Shown here piece after piece: positions 23,686 through 31,343 of a stretch of DNA of 42,339 bases (position 1 is its first letter; each line of letters begins with the position of its first letter). The translations under genes were made by a program, and so were the position numbers. Origin of the DNA: Microcaldota archaeon (GTDB taxonomy: Archaea > Micrarchaeota > Micrarchaeia > Micrarchaeales > CABMGC01); assembly GCA_021848025.1 (NCBI GenBank), contig JAJZND010000026.1, positions 1 through 42,339 on the forward strand, in the 5' to 3' direction. Under the pieces are notes generated by a model, which worked only from the letters and a program-made list of their open reading frames with translations, made no database searches and was not told the origin of the DNA.

Positions 23686-25200
23686 ATGTCGATCGTGCGT
23701 ATCCAGAACGTAATGAGCAATGAGCTCTCAAAGAGAATCTTCGTAACCAGGCCTCCGGAGCCGCCTTACGAGTTTCTGCTCAATGATCCTACGGATTCGA
23801 TCTTTATAGGCATAACCAAGCTCTTTGGAGTGCCATTTACCTGGAATTTTGCGAATCTTGCGAATCCGCACATATCCGTAGTGGGAATTACCGGATCTGG
23901 AAAGAGCTTTTTTGTGAAGACTTTCCTTACCCGGGCCAGCTTCGTCTGGAATACAAATGCAATAATAGTCGACTGGGCAGGAGAATACATAGCTTGGGTA
24001 AAGAATAGCGGCGGCGTGGTAGTCTCGCTTGCAAAAGGGGACTACATGAATCTGATGGACCTCTCAGGCACAAAACCTCTCGACCGCGTAAAGCAGATTA
24101 TGAATGCCTTTGACATACTTACAGACATCTCTGATTTCCCTGAGCAGCGGAGGCTTACCGCAGAAGCTATTGAGCAGGCTTATCTGAATGCAGGGTTCGG
24201 GCTCGCAACGCTTCCAGATCCGAGGAGGGAGGTGCCAACGCTCAAGGATGTTACTAAGCTGCTTGAGGAGAAGCTGCAGGAAGGCACATACCAGTATCCT
24301 GCAGAACTGGAAAATACGATTTATAGGTTAAGGCAGTTCTCCAGGGATGGAGAAGACTATTTCGCCAAGAAGAGTACAATAGACCTTGGCAAACTTGCCA
24401 CTTCCGGGCTGGTGGACATAGATCTTTCCGGGCTCCCTGATGAGAAGTTCAGGGCCATGGCAGCTCTCTTCATTCTCCAGACGCTCGAAGTGATAATGCG
24501 CGCTGAGGGGTGGAGCTCGACCAAGGGATTGAAGGCGCTAGTGGTCCTTGATGAGGCCTGGAAGATAGCCAACGACGAGAGAAGCGACGCTATAACAATA
24601 ATAAGGGAGGGCAGAAAGTATCAGTTTGGACTCATAGTCGCATCTCAGAATCCCACAGATATAAACGAAGCCATCTTCTCTAACGTAGGCACTACAATAA
24701 TGCTCAAGATAAAGTTTGAGAAATTCTTGGACTACCTGCAGGGCTCACTCAACTTCTCGGCTTACATAAGGAAAGAGATAGGCAATTTCGGGGTGGGACA
24801 GGCTGCCGTTGACATGTCCTTTAACACGTCTGTCCAATTCCCAAATGTCTTTGTAATAGAGAGGATAGTAGGAGAAGTGCCACTCGATACATACACCATA
24901 ACCATAGGAGACATACTCACGCCATCCGAGCAGGAACAGAAAACTATACCTAAGGATTATTCCTTTGAGAGGATAGATATGAGCTCAAAATTCGTAGATG
25001 CAGGCTTCAGTGCAGAAGCCATACAGAAGATATTCAAAGGAATGGACAGCAAGGGAAGGGTGATTGACATAAGGGCTATGATGCAGATACTCTCTGCAGA
25101 GAATATTGACAAGAACGTCATGGTTTCATTCCTGAGAAGCATAGGCCTCTCTGACACGCTGATAACCCGCGTCTTCGGATACCTAGCAGCGCAGATGTGA
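23686..25200 (+). CDS. VirB4/HerA-family ATPase of the secretion-like cluster
   Basis: This protein has 504 residues from ATG 23686; the TTG at 23665 would add seven residues including two Cys that look out of place. The P-loop GITGSGKS (67-74), IIVDWAGEY (93-101), Walker B ALVVLDEAWK (284-293), the REGRKYQFG stretch (307-315) and ASQNPTDI (319-326) are typical of the VirB4/TraC/HerA-FtsK motor ATPases that power DNA or protein transfer through type IV secretion systems and archaeal Ced/Ted importers. The usual VirB4 N-terminal domain is missing and seems to be supplied by the two preceding genes. The C-terminus (about 437-504) is a helical domain (FLRSIGLSDTLITRVFGYL, 482-500) that recurs as a separate small protein next door. 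There is no membrane segment, so it probably docks on the inner face. Confidence 0.9.
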   Translation: MSIVRIQNVMSNELSKRIFVTRPPEPPYEFLLNDPTDSIFIGITKLFGVPFTWNFANLANPHISVVGITGSGKSFFVKTFLTRASFVWNTNAIIVDWAGEYIAWVKNSGGVVVSLAKGDYMNLMDLSGTKPLDRVKQIMNAFDILTDISDFPEQRRLTAEAIEQAYLNAGFGLATLPDPRREVPTLKDVTKLLEEKLQEGTYQYPAELENTIYRLRQFSRDGEDYFAKKSTIDLGKLATSGLVDIDLSGLPDEKFRAMAALFILQTLEVIMRAEGWSSTKGLKALVVLDEAWKIANDERSDAITIIREGRKYQFGLIVASQNPTDINEAIFSNVGTTIMLKIKFEKFLDYLQGSLNFSAYIRKEIGNFGVGQAAVDMSFNTSVQFPNVFVIERIVGEVPLDTYTITIGDILTPSEQEQKTIPKDYSFERIDMSSKFVDAGFSAEAIQKIFKGMDSKGRVIDIRAMMQILSAENIDKNVMVSFLRSIGLSDTLITRVFGYLAAQM

Positions 25201-25204
25201 TTTG

Positions 25205-25501
25205 ATGACTGGAACATTTATAATAAGCAGGATAGAGCTTGAAAGGGTGCTTACTGGGTTAGGGGTCAGTACGCAAAAGATAGAGGGCCTTGTCACTGCA
25301 CTCAATAAGATGCACAGGCATTCGAATGCAGTAGCATTCGTAGGCATGCTTCAGAAGACCGGGCTAAGGCAGCCTGAGATAGCGAATATATTGAGGAGGA
25401 TAGGGGTAGACGATGTGACTGTTACAAATATCTTTAACTCTCTTGACGAGGAGAGGATAAAGAGTGCGTTTGGCAGGATTGTGGAGCTGAAGGTGGAATG
25501 A
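25205..25501 (+). CDS. Stand-alone copy of the ATPase C-terminal helical domain
   Basis: This protein has 98 residues from ATG 25205; a TTG three bases earlier is also in frame. It is all-helical by appearance, with no membrane segment. Its second half, MLQKTGLRQPEIANILRRIG (shown in part) then VDDVTVTNIFNSL, matches the end of the ATPase encoded just upstream (FLRSIGLSDTLITRVFGYL) in spacing and key residues: an (F/I)LR(S/R)IG turn, then T.I..VF..L or T.TNIF.SL. The first half (LGVSTQKIEGLVTAL) matches the ATPase's AGFSAEAIQKIFKGM. It therefore looks like a duplicated C-terminal domain that could cap or regulate the ATPase ring by mimicry. It begins four bases after the ATPase stop. Confidence 0.75.
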   Translation: MTGTFIISRIELERVLTGLGVSTQKIEGLVTALNKMHRHSNAVAFVGMLQKTGLRQPEIANILRRIGVDDVTVTNIFNSLDEERIKSAFGRIVELKVE

Positions 25502-25902
25502 TGCAGGCTAAGAAGCAGCACACATACTGCATGGTCTGCGGAAAGGAAAAAACCGGCATCTCTGTCAAGGAGGATTATGTAATAGACTTTATAAGATGGT
25601 TCAAAAAGACAGTGCTCAGGTCCGAAAGCCACAATCTGCTCGTAGTATGCGAAGAGGATTATCCAGTATACAAGAAATACAGGAAGAGGTTTGTATCAAG
25701 GCAGCGGATCTATATCGTGCTTGGCGCGCTTTTCGTAATCTTTGGCATGATTATCGCGCCGTTTATAACCACACTGCTTTGGATGCTTGCGCTTCTTCTT
25801 TTCCTGTACCTCCTATCCCTGATAAATTATGTGCCAGCGCTGGATTTGATGAAATATAAAGAAGGCAAGAAAACTGTGGGAAAGAAGAAGGATGCACTGT
25901 GA
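25501..25902 (+). CDS. Zinc-finger-like protein with C-terminal membrane hairpin
   Basis: This protein has 133 residues and I do not recognise its family. The N-terminus has HTYCMVCGKE (His8, Cys10, Cys13) and a third Cys at 50 (VVCEEDY), a pattern suited to a small zinc site. A basic stretch (YKKYRKRFVSRQR, 57-69) leads to two helices (about 70-90 and 92-110) and a Lys-rich tail. The cytoplasmic zinc domain would sit beside the ATPase. An AGGTGG ribosome binding site (25491-25496) fits ATG 25501 better than the ATG at 25498. The start overlaps the previous stop, so the gene is coupled to the ATPase-domain gene. Confidence 0.7.
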   Translation: MQAKKQHTYCMVCGKEKTGISVKEDYVIDFIRWFKKTVLRSESHNLLVVCEEDYPVYKKYRKRFVSRQRIYIVLGALFVIFGMIIAPFITTLLWMLALLLFLYLLSLINYVPALDLMKYKEGKKTVGKKKDAL

Positions 25903-25996
25903 GTGCAAAGACGCCGGCTCTCTTTTTGGCATGGAAAGCCTTTATAGCTTGACTTCCAAATAGTACCGTTTTTTCTCCTATTCGAGAAATAACACA

Positions 25997-26019
25997 GTAT
26001 ATAAACTTTAGTATATACC
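25997..26019 (+). promoter_or_regulatory. Two TATA-like elements before the coiled-coil/wHTH gene
   Basis: AGTATATAAAC (25997-26007) and AGTATATACC (26010-26019) lie in the 144-base gap. The second is about 30 bases before GTG 26047, and the first could serve a slightly longer leader. This suggests a separate transcript for the last genes of the cluster. Confidence 0.4.
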
Positions 26020-26046
26020 AATTATCATTGATAAGATTGTGGTCTT

Positions 26047-26772
26047 GTGGCTGAAGATGTAAACATTACCCCGCGTGTTGAGAAAGCAGAATTCCCGGCG
26101 CGTATTACTGGAAGTATGCAGGATTTGGCGGTAGAGATTAAGAAGGTGCCTTTTTATTCTGTAAGCGTTTCTGGGGATGCGCTTTTTGCCGTGATGGTAG
26201 AGAGCAGAAATATAAAGAAGAGGCCATACCTATTTCATATCCTGAACTTTTCTGAGAACAAGCTTACGCTGATATATTCGATAGTGCAGGATAGCAGCGA
26301 AGACATGAGGAGGGCTACAGTGCTGAGGTATGCCTCCTCTCTGCTCTCTATGGTCTCAGACCGTTGCCAGGTTGACCAGGGCTCTTTCTACCAGTACATT
26401 GACTCTGTGCTTGGAAACATACTGACAGGCATTTCACAGCCGTTCAGCGCGCTCTTCAATAAGTACGGTTCGCTTGTCTCAGAGTACAGGGAAGTGAAGA
26501 GGATAAATTTAGAACTTTCAGCCTCAAACAGGAATCTCACGCTGCAAAGCTCGAAGCTGGACGAAGAGAACAAGAAACTCAAGGCACAGTTGGAGAAACT
26601 TGAGACATATTCTGACGAATCGCTCATGGCCATGGTGCAGGATTGGCTGGAGGTGCACAACAGCACCATAGAGGTTAATGATTTCGCGAAGAACCATGGA
26701 ATCTCTGCGCCAAGGGTGGAGCAGATACTTGATAAGATGGTCTCAAAGGGTTATCTGGAACTGAAGAGCTGA
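26047..26772 (+). CDS. Coiled-coil protein with C-terminal winged-helix-like domain
   Basis: This protein has 241 residues from GTG 26047, chosen because of the TATA spacing and because the frame begins there. Residues 20-140 form a globular alpha/beta domain that I do not recognise (for example GDALFAVMVESRN, FHILNFSENKLTLIYSI). Residues about 148-187 form a coiled coil (KRINLELSASNRNLTLQSSK, then LDEENKKLKAQLEKLE). Residues about 193-241 look like a winged helix-turn-helix (VNDFAKNHGISAPRVEQILD, then KMVSKGYLELK). It may be a DNA-binding regulator or an adaptor that brings DNA to the machine; the sequence does not decide. It is soluble, and the 48-residue gene follows four bases after its stop. 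Confidence 0.7.
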   Translation: MAEDVNITPRVEKAEFPARITGSMQDLAVEIKKVPFYSVSVSGDALFAVMVESRNIKKRPYLFHILNFSENKLTLIYSIVQDSSEDMRRATVLRYASSLLSMVSDRCQVDQGSFYQYIDSVLGNILTGISQPFSALFNKYGSLVSEYREVKRINLELSASNRNLTLQSSKLDEENKKLKAQLEKLETYSDESLMAMVQDWLEVHNSTIEVNDFAKNHGISAPRVEQILDKMVSKGYLELKS

Positions 26773-26776
26773 GCTT

Positions 26777-26923
26777 ATGGAATATAAATTTGCAGTAAAC
26801 AAGCAGTACAAATACATGCGCATATACAATATAGTAAAGAGAGTCAGCGGGAATCCAAATATAGTCTCAAAGACAATACAGTCGCTTGTTGACAAATACA
26901 TAGTAAAGAAGAAACAGCTTTGA
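26777..26923 (+). CDS. 48-residue basic small protein
   Basis: An ATG at 26777 opens a 48-codon frame ending TGA at 26921-26923. The product is basic and aromatic (MEYKFAVNKQYKYMRIYNIV, then KRVSG), followed by a helix-turn-helix-like SKTIQSLVDKYIVKKKQL. The frame fills the gap between the coiled-coil/wHTH gene (four bases upstream) and the large ectodomain gene almost exactly, and its composition is like that of its neighbours, so I take it to be real. The C-terminal half recalls the recognition-helix part of the upstream protein (ISAPRVEQILDKMVSKGYL). A half-size DNA-binding partner is possible but unproven. Confidence 0.55.
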   Translation: MEYKFAVNKQYKYMRIYNIVKRVSGNPNIVSKTIQSLVDKYIVKKKQL

Positions 26924-26940
26924 CATTCACACTGGTCTTT

Positions 26941-29334
26941 ATGCCGTCTAAAAAGGTAATAGCTGCGATAATGATTATCGTGGTTGTGCTTGCAGCAATA
27001 ACATATTTGTACTTAAGGAACGCTTTATCCATAGCTTCGATAATAGGCCAGTATGGCATAAAGCCTACTGGCCGCATAAGCGAGCTTATAGGCGTAGCGC
27101 AGACAGGCATCGCCAGCTACAATAACGCTCAGTCGTTTGTCTCATTCGGAATAGTGCACTACAATCTGACCAATGCAAGCTACATGAATCTTTCACTGAT
27201 TACGTACAAGGATAATCCGGTGCAGCAGATATACCTGCTCGACACAGGAAGCTCGTGCATTAACTGCATAAACGACCAGGCGCTTTATGTTGCACTTCTT
27301 GCTGATCTGAAGAAATATGATGCTGTGCAGAACAGCAGCTACGTACATTACATAACATTCAGCGAACTGGGCGAGATAGTAAACAACTCCATAATAATAA
27401 TACCTTCTGGACTAATGCCTGCAAGCCTGCTGCCCGGGACAGGCTTCAACTCAAGCGGCAGCAACATTACAATAATTAACATGCTTAACAGAGGAGATAC
27501 AATAATATACATAGGCAGGAATTTCTCGCAGATGGATGATAATGGGGAGGTTTATATCACCCCTTCGGCAACAAGCGGGTATCTGAATGCGACAGGATTG
27601 GAGAGTGTGGCTTTCCCGCCGGGGATAAATACATCGATAAATGGCTCACGCCTCTATTTCAATTCCTCCCAGTTTCAGTTCCTGAAAGGGAAACTGTACG
27701 GACCGCTGAGCTACGTTGCTGCTGAAAACGGAAGCATTGTGTCATTTGGCAACTATCCGAGCTATGCCTGGCAGAACATAAGCGCAGCCGCAAGTGACCT
27801 TTCTCAGGTGCTCATGCGGCGCTTTTGGATGACTACCTTCCTTATAGGAAATGACAGCCTTAACTTCAGCGCAGAAGTTTACGGAAACCATAGGAGCGTA
27901 GGAGGCTTCACAGATATAATATCTCTGCAGAAAACTCTTGACCTGGCGAATTCCTCTCTTGTAAAATCGCTTGTGAGCGGCTCATATTCCATGCTATATA
28001 TAAAGACCGGAAACTACAATGGATCCCGGATAACATATACGGAAATCCCTGTAACAATAACCCTTTCCAACAGCGCTCTCTTCAGCCTTCCCTCGGTAAT
28101 TGGCGCAACTTCTACTGTACCTATATACGTAAACCTGCTGAACAAGTCATTGAATTCGGTCGCCTTCCACATCGACGTGTATACCTCTACGCTAGGCTAC
28201 GTCTACAGCATACCCATAGGCTTCTTCAACACTTCGCTTGAGATAGTGAAATATTACAATTTCAACCTTCCTACAGGCTACTATATTGGCTTCCTCAGGA
28301 GCATTTATGGGCAGAGCTACGGCAGCGTACTGTTCCAGGTGCTGGGCCTGAACGTCACCCCGATAAACCTGAACTTCCAGAAAGGGATGTTCGCTTTTGA
28401 AATTTACAGCGACGGGCAGCCTGTAAGCGGAGTGCCTTACCAGGTCAGCATCAACAACGCATATACTGAGAACGGAACTGTGACGGATGGCATTATAAAC
28501 TACACACTGCCTAAAGGCGTGCAGATAGCTCACGGAAATCAGACATTCACTTTTTACACTCTTAACAGTACTTATACGTACTCGGTGCTCTATGCCTCGC
28601 CTACGCAAATCTCGCCGTTCTACATTGAAGTTGCGATTGCCCTTGTTGCAATAATACTGCTCAACCTCGTGGCTAAGGCCCCTACACGGGATGAGTATTA
28701 TATCGATGTACCCACATTTCCGCCTAATACTAAGACAGAAGTCAAAGTGGACTCCAGTTCTATTATCAACCTTTTTGACACGGTAAATTATTACTATCAC
28801 TGGAAATACATGCCTCTCACAGCCGAAGAGATAAAGAGCGGCATAGGGAGCAACCTGAGATACAATAGCATGCCTATCTCAATAACCCTGCAGAATACAA
28901 TGGAAGTGCTTGACAGGCTGTCCGTAAGCGGGAGCCTGGATTCAAAATATGGATACTATATGCCTAAGAGGTGGAGGGACTCGTCCAGACATGACATAGA
29001 ATACCTTGTGGTCTTCAGGAAGCTCAGGGATTATTGCGTTTCGCATGCAATGCTCTTCACAGAGATAGATGCAATTGAAAATGCTGACATGCTCGTGACC
29101 AAGGGCGGCATGCAGACGTATGTGTTCATATATTCGGCGCTTTCCAGTGCAAAGAAGATACATATCTATTCCGGCAACAAGGCCGTACTTGTCTTTATAG
29201 ACCAGGAAAGGAAAGCAGAGTTCTTAGACAGGCTTTATGCTGCTGAAGGCAACGATGCTGAGCTTATGAAGATGAGCATAGCATGCTTATACATAAGGCT
29301 GATAAGCACAGAAAACCTGGACCAGTTGATGTAG
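26941..29334 (+). CDS. Large sequon-rich ectodomain protein with cytoplasmic C-terminal domain
   Basis: This protein has 797 residues from ATG 26941 (a TTG at 26920 adds an unlikely leader). The first helix (about 5-25, after MPSKK) and a second near 556-577 frame an exported region of about 530 residues with some twenty N-x-S/T sites. A cytoplasmic domain of about 220 residues follows. The ectodomain begins with an alpha/beta part holding TGSSCINCIND (a CxxC; the context resembles a thioredoxin-like or DUF929-type fold, tentative) and continues with beta-rich segments. The cytoplasmic part has charged helices (RWRDSSRHDIEYLVVFRKL, RKAEFLDRLYAAEG). It is the last plus-strand gene of the cluster. 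It could be the surface-contact component and a substrate of AglB, encoded 22 kb upstream; both are inferences. Confidence 0.72.
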   Translation: MPSKKVIAAIMIIVVVLAAITYLYLRNALSIASIIGQYGIKPTGRISELIGVAQTGIASYNNAQSFVSFGIVHYNLTNASYMNLSLITYKDNPVQQIYLLDTGSSCINCINDQALYVALLADLKKYDAVQNSSYVHYITFSELGEIVNNSIIIIPSGLMPASLLPGTGFNSSGSNITIINMLNRGDTIIYIGRNFSQMDDNGEVYITPSATSGYLNATGLESVAFPPGINTSINGSRLYFNSSQFQFLKGKLYGPLSYVAAENGSIVSFGNYPSYAWQNISAAASDLSQVLMRRFWMTTFLIGNDSLNFSAEVYGNHRSVGGFTDIISLQKTLDLANSSLVKSLVSGSYSMLYIKTGNYNGSRITYTEIPVTITLSNSALFSLPSVIGATSTVPIYVNLLNKSLNSVAFHIDVYTSTLGYVYSIPIGFFNTSLEIVKYYNFNLPTGYYIGFLRSIYGQSYGSVLFQVLGLNVTPINLNFQKGMFAFEIYSDGQPVSGVPYQVSINNAYTENGTVTDGIINYTLPKGVQIAHGNQTFTFYTLNSTYTYSVLYASPTQISPFYIEVAIALVAIILLNLVAKAPTRDEYYIDVPTFPPNTKTEVKVDSSSIINLFDTVNYYYHWKYMPLTAEEIKSGIGSNLRYNSMPISITLQNTMEVLDRLSVSGSLDSKYGYYMPKRWRDSSRHDIEYLVVFRKLRDYCVSHAMLFTEIDAIENADMLVTKGGMQTYVFIYSALSSAKKIHIYSGNKAVLVFIDQERKAEFLDRLYAAEGNDAELMKMSIACLYIRLISTENLDQLM

Positions 29335-29430
29335 AGTAGCGTGTAGCATTATATTGATAGCTGAGGATTTGCCTGCCTGGAGCATTTGAGGCATTATGCT
29401 TCTGATTTTCACCTGCAGGTATGAATTGCG

Positions 29431-31140
29431 TCAATCTTCTTCTCTTTCTGCTTCGTCCTTTTTCTCATTCTTCTCTTTGCCGTTATCGTTCTCTTCACTG
29501 TCAGATGCAGTATCATGCGAGGCAGGAGGTGCCTCGAAAAGCGATTTGTACTTTCTCTCTATAAGAGATTTTAGCTGTTCTTCTATCTTTTCCTGCTTTA
29601 TCGCAGTGATATCGCTCAGGTCTTTTGAGAGCTGGCTGACATAGCGCATTATTGTCTTGTATCTTGATTCCTGAGCTTTCATGTTCCTTACGCCGCTTAT
29701 GTACCGCTGCACCGTCCTGCCGCAGTCCATTACCGCGAGCTTTATTTCTTCTATTATCTCCTCTTCCTGGGCTATGGCCTGCTTTCCTACTCCCGAGTAC
29801 GGGACATAGACGCTCGAAACGTTCACCATAACGCTTATCGGCTCTTCATCGAAATTCGCTATTCCGTATCTCTTCCACTGTATTGTCTTTACAGCATCAG
29901 TTATGGCGCAGTTTGAAGCATCAAAGAGAAGCGGAACCTTGTTTGCAAACCTTAGCACATTGCCTTCCGCAAGCGGCGATTCCTCTCCCAATGGCCTTGT
30001 CTCATCGTTTTTCTTCTCCTTGACCTCCTTGCCTGCGCCGCCGCCGTAGGCTATGCCCGCTTCTACCACAAAGGGTACACCGCCCTTGAAGACCTTCGGC
30101 TTCCTCTCTATGACGCTCTGGAAGGTAGGATTAAGTATATTCTTTATCGCAACACCCATCTGTTTCTCGCCTATGGTGGAGAGCGAATCAAGTTCCGGGG
30201 CGATCCACTTTATCTGCTTGAACGCCCTTACAAGCTTTTCTGCATCATCCCATTTCATCTGGTGCGGATCCATCTCGAAATTTATTCCCTGCTCCAATGC
30301 CTTTAACTCTGCAATCTTTCCTTGGCTGATCCTTGAGAATGTTTCCATGAGGAAAGCAGATACTTTCCTGCTCTCGCTCCTATGCGCAAACTCTATCAGG
30401 TCATTTGTGCCTATGCCCAATGGATGCGGTTTTATCTGCTTGGGCTTGCTCGGCATCTCCTCGGTGCTGCGCATGAAGATGGTTTCCTTCCCTTCAGGGT
30501 CGAGCAGCTTTATGCTTGCATGCGGATTGGAGAGCGCCGTCCTTTTAAGATATTCATATACGCCGTGATCGCTGTTCTCATATTTCACATCGCCGAATTC
30601 CCCGTAGATGGAAGTTCCATGCGCCCCCTCCTTTGTCCCGGAGTTTGCCATGCCGTTTATGATGGGCTTATTGCCTTTTATGTCGATGGTTATATCGCAT
30701 TCATACCCTTCCTTCGATGTAAATGCGCTGACGTGTATGGGCTTGCCGGTGGTGATTTGCGAATATAAGGTACATCCGGATGCACCGATTCCCTGCTGCC
30801 CGCGTTGCTGCACGTACCTGTTGAATTTTGTGCCAGCTAGGACAGTGGCGAGGGCCTTGCCCACATGCTTTGAAGGTATCCCGGGTCCGTTATCGCTGAC
30901 CTTTACGGAATACTTATCCTCGTCCAGCTGTTTTACCTCTACAGAGATCTCGGGAAGTATGCCTGCCTCTTCGCACGCATCCAGGCTGTTGCTTACGTAC
31001 TCATGCACTATTGTTGTGAGTGAACGCACCTTGCCCGAATAGCCCAGCATCTGACTGTTTCTCCGGAAAAATTCAGAGATGGAGTGTTCCTTGAACTGTT
31101 TGAAAATTTCATCTGCAGATACCTGCTTGTCCTCAGCCAA
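29431..31140 (-). CDS. top6B: DNA topoisomerase VI subunit B
   Basis: This 569-residue protein is the ATPase subunit of the type IIB topoisomerase that relaxes and decatenates DNA. GHKL-fold motifs are clear: HEYVSNSLDACEE (46-58), VSDNGPGIP (81-89) and RGQQGIGASGC (113-123). The central helix-two-turn-helix and transducer regions follow (for example WIAPELDSLSTIGEK). The C-terminal tail is acidic and Lys/Glu-rich. The start is TTG at 31140, with AGGTTGAT just upstream; the first internal Met is 30 residues in, inside the conserved N-terminus. The usual partner gene top6A is not adjacent and not in this window. The gene converges with the secretion-like cluster at 29.33-29.43 kb. Confidence 0.95.
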   Translation of the reverse strand: MAEDKQVSADEIFKQFKEHSISEFFRRNSQMLGYSGKVRSLTTIVHEYVSNSLDACEEAGILPEISVEVKQLDEDKYSVKVSDNGPGIPSKHVGKALATVLAGTKFNRYVQQRGQQGIGASGCTLYSQITTGKPIHVSAFTSKEGYECDITIDIKGNKPIINGMANSGTKEGAHGTSIYGEFGDVKYENSDHGVYEYLKRTALSNPHASIKLLDPEGKETIFMRSTEEMPSKPKQIKPHPLGIGTNDLIEFAHRSESRKVSAFLMETFSRISQGKIAELKALEQGINFEMDPHQMKWDDAEKLVRAFKQIKWIAPELDSLSTIGEKQMGVAIKNILNPTFQSVIERKPKVFKGGVPFVVEAGIAYGGGAGKEVKEKKNDETRPLGEESPLAEGNVLRFANKVPLLFDASNCAITDAVKTIQWKRYGIANFDEEPISVMVNVSSVYVPYSGVGKQAIAQEEEIIEEIKLAVMDCGRTVQRYISGVRNMKAQESRYKTIMRYVSQLSKDLSDITAIKQEKIEEQLKSLIERKYKSLFEAPPASHDTASDSEENDNGKEKNEKKDEAEREED

Positions 31141-31343
31141 TAAATCAACCTTTTAGCGCGACATCCTCCCACCAGCAAACGGTGTAGGCTTCCTCTGCAT
31201 CATGGATTCCGCTCTTTTGATGCAGAGTATGTTTTCATATCGTCATTCATGTTTATATGCCTTTTTTGTTGTTTTGCGGTTTGCTCTCTCCATCCCTGAA
31301 GGGCGCAGGGTTTCTCGCCCCCCCCCTTGCTAATGCATCTGCT

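Noticed and set aside
28192-28800. Minus-strand 202-residue frame opposite the ectodomain gene
   Set aside because: It is antisense to a gene with clear sequons and membrane helices, and has no start signals.
12232-29334. Archaellum or type IV pilus locus
   Set aside because: There are no type III signal-peptide pilins and no FlaI/PilB-type or FlaJ-like proteins; the ATPase has VirB4/HerA motifs instead.
7743-29334. Integrated conjugative plasmid or virus anchored at tRNA-His
   Set aside because: There is no integrase or relaxase, and no duplicated tRNA 3' end at the far side of the cluster was seen; the cluster sits among chromosomal genes.
31318-31326. C9 homopolymer between top6B and proS
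   Set aside because: It is a run of nine C in non-coding DNA; it may be prone to slippage or sequencing error but has no feature attached.
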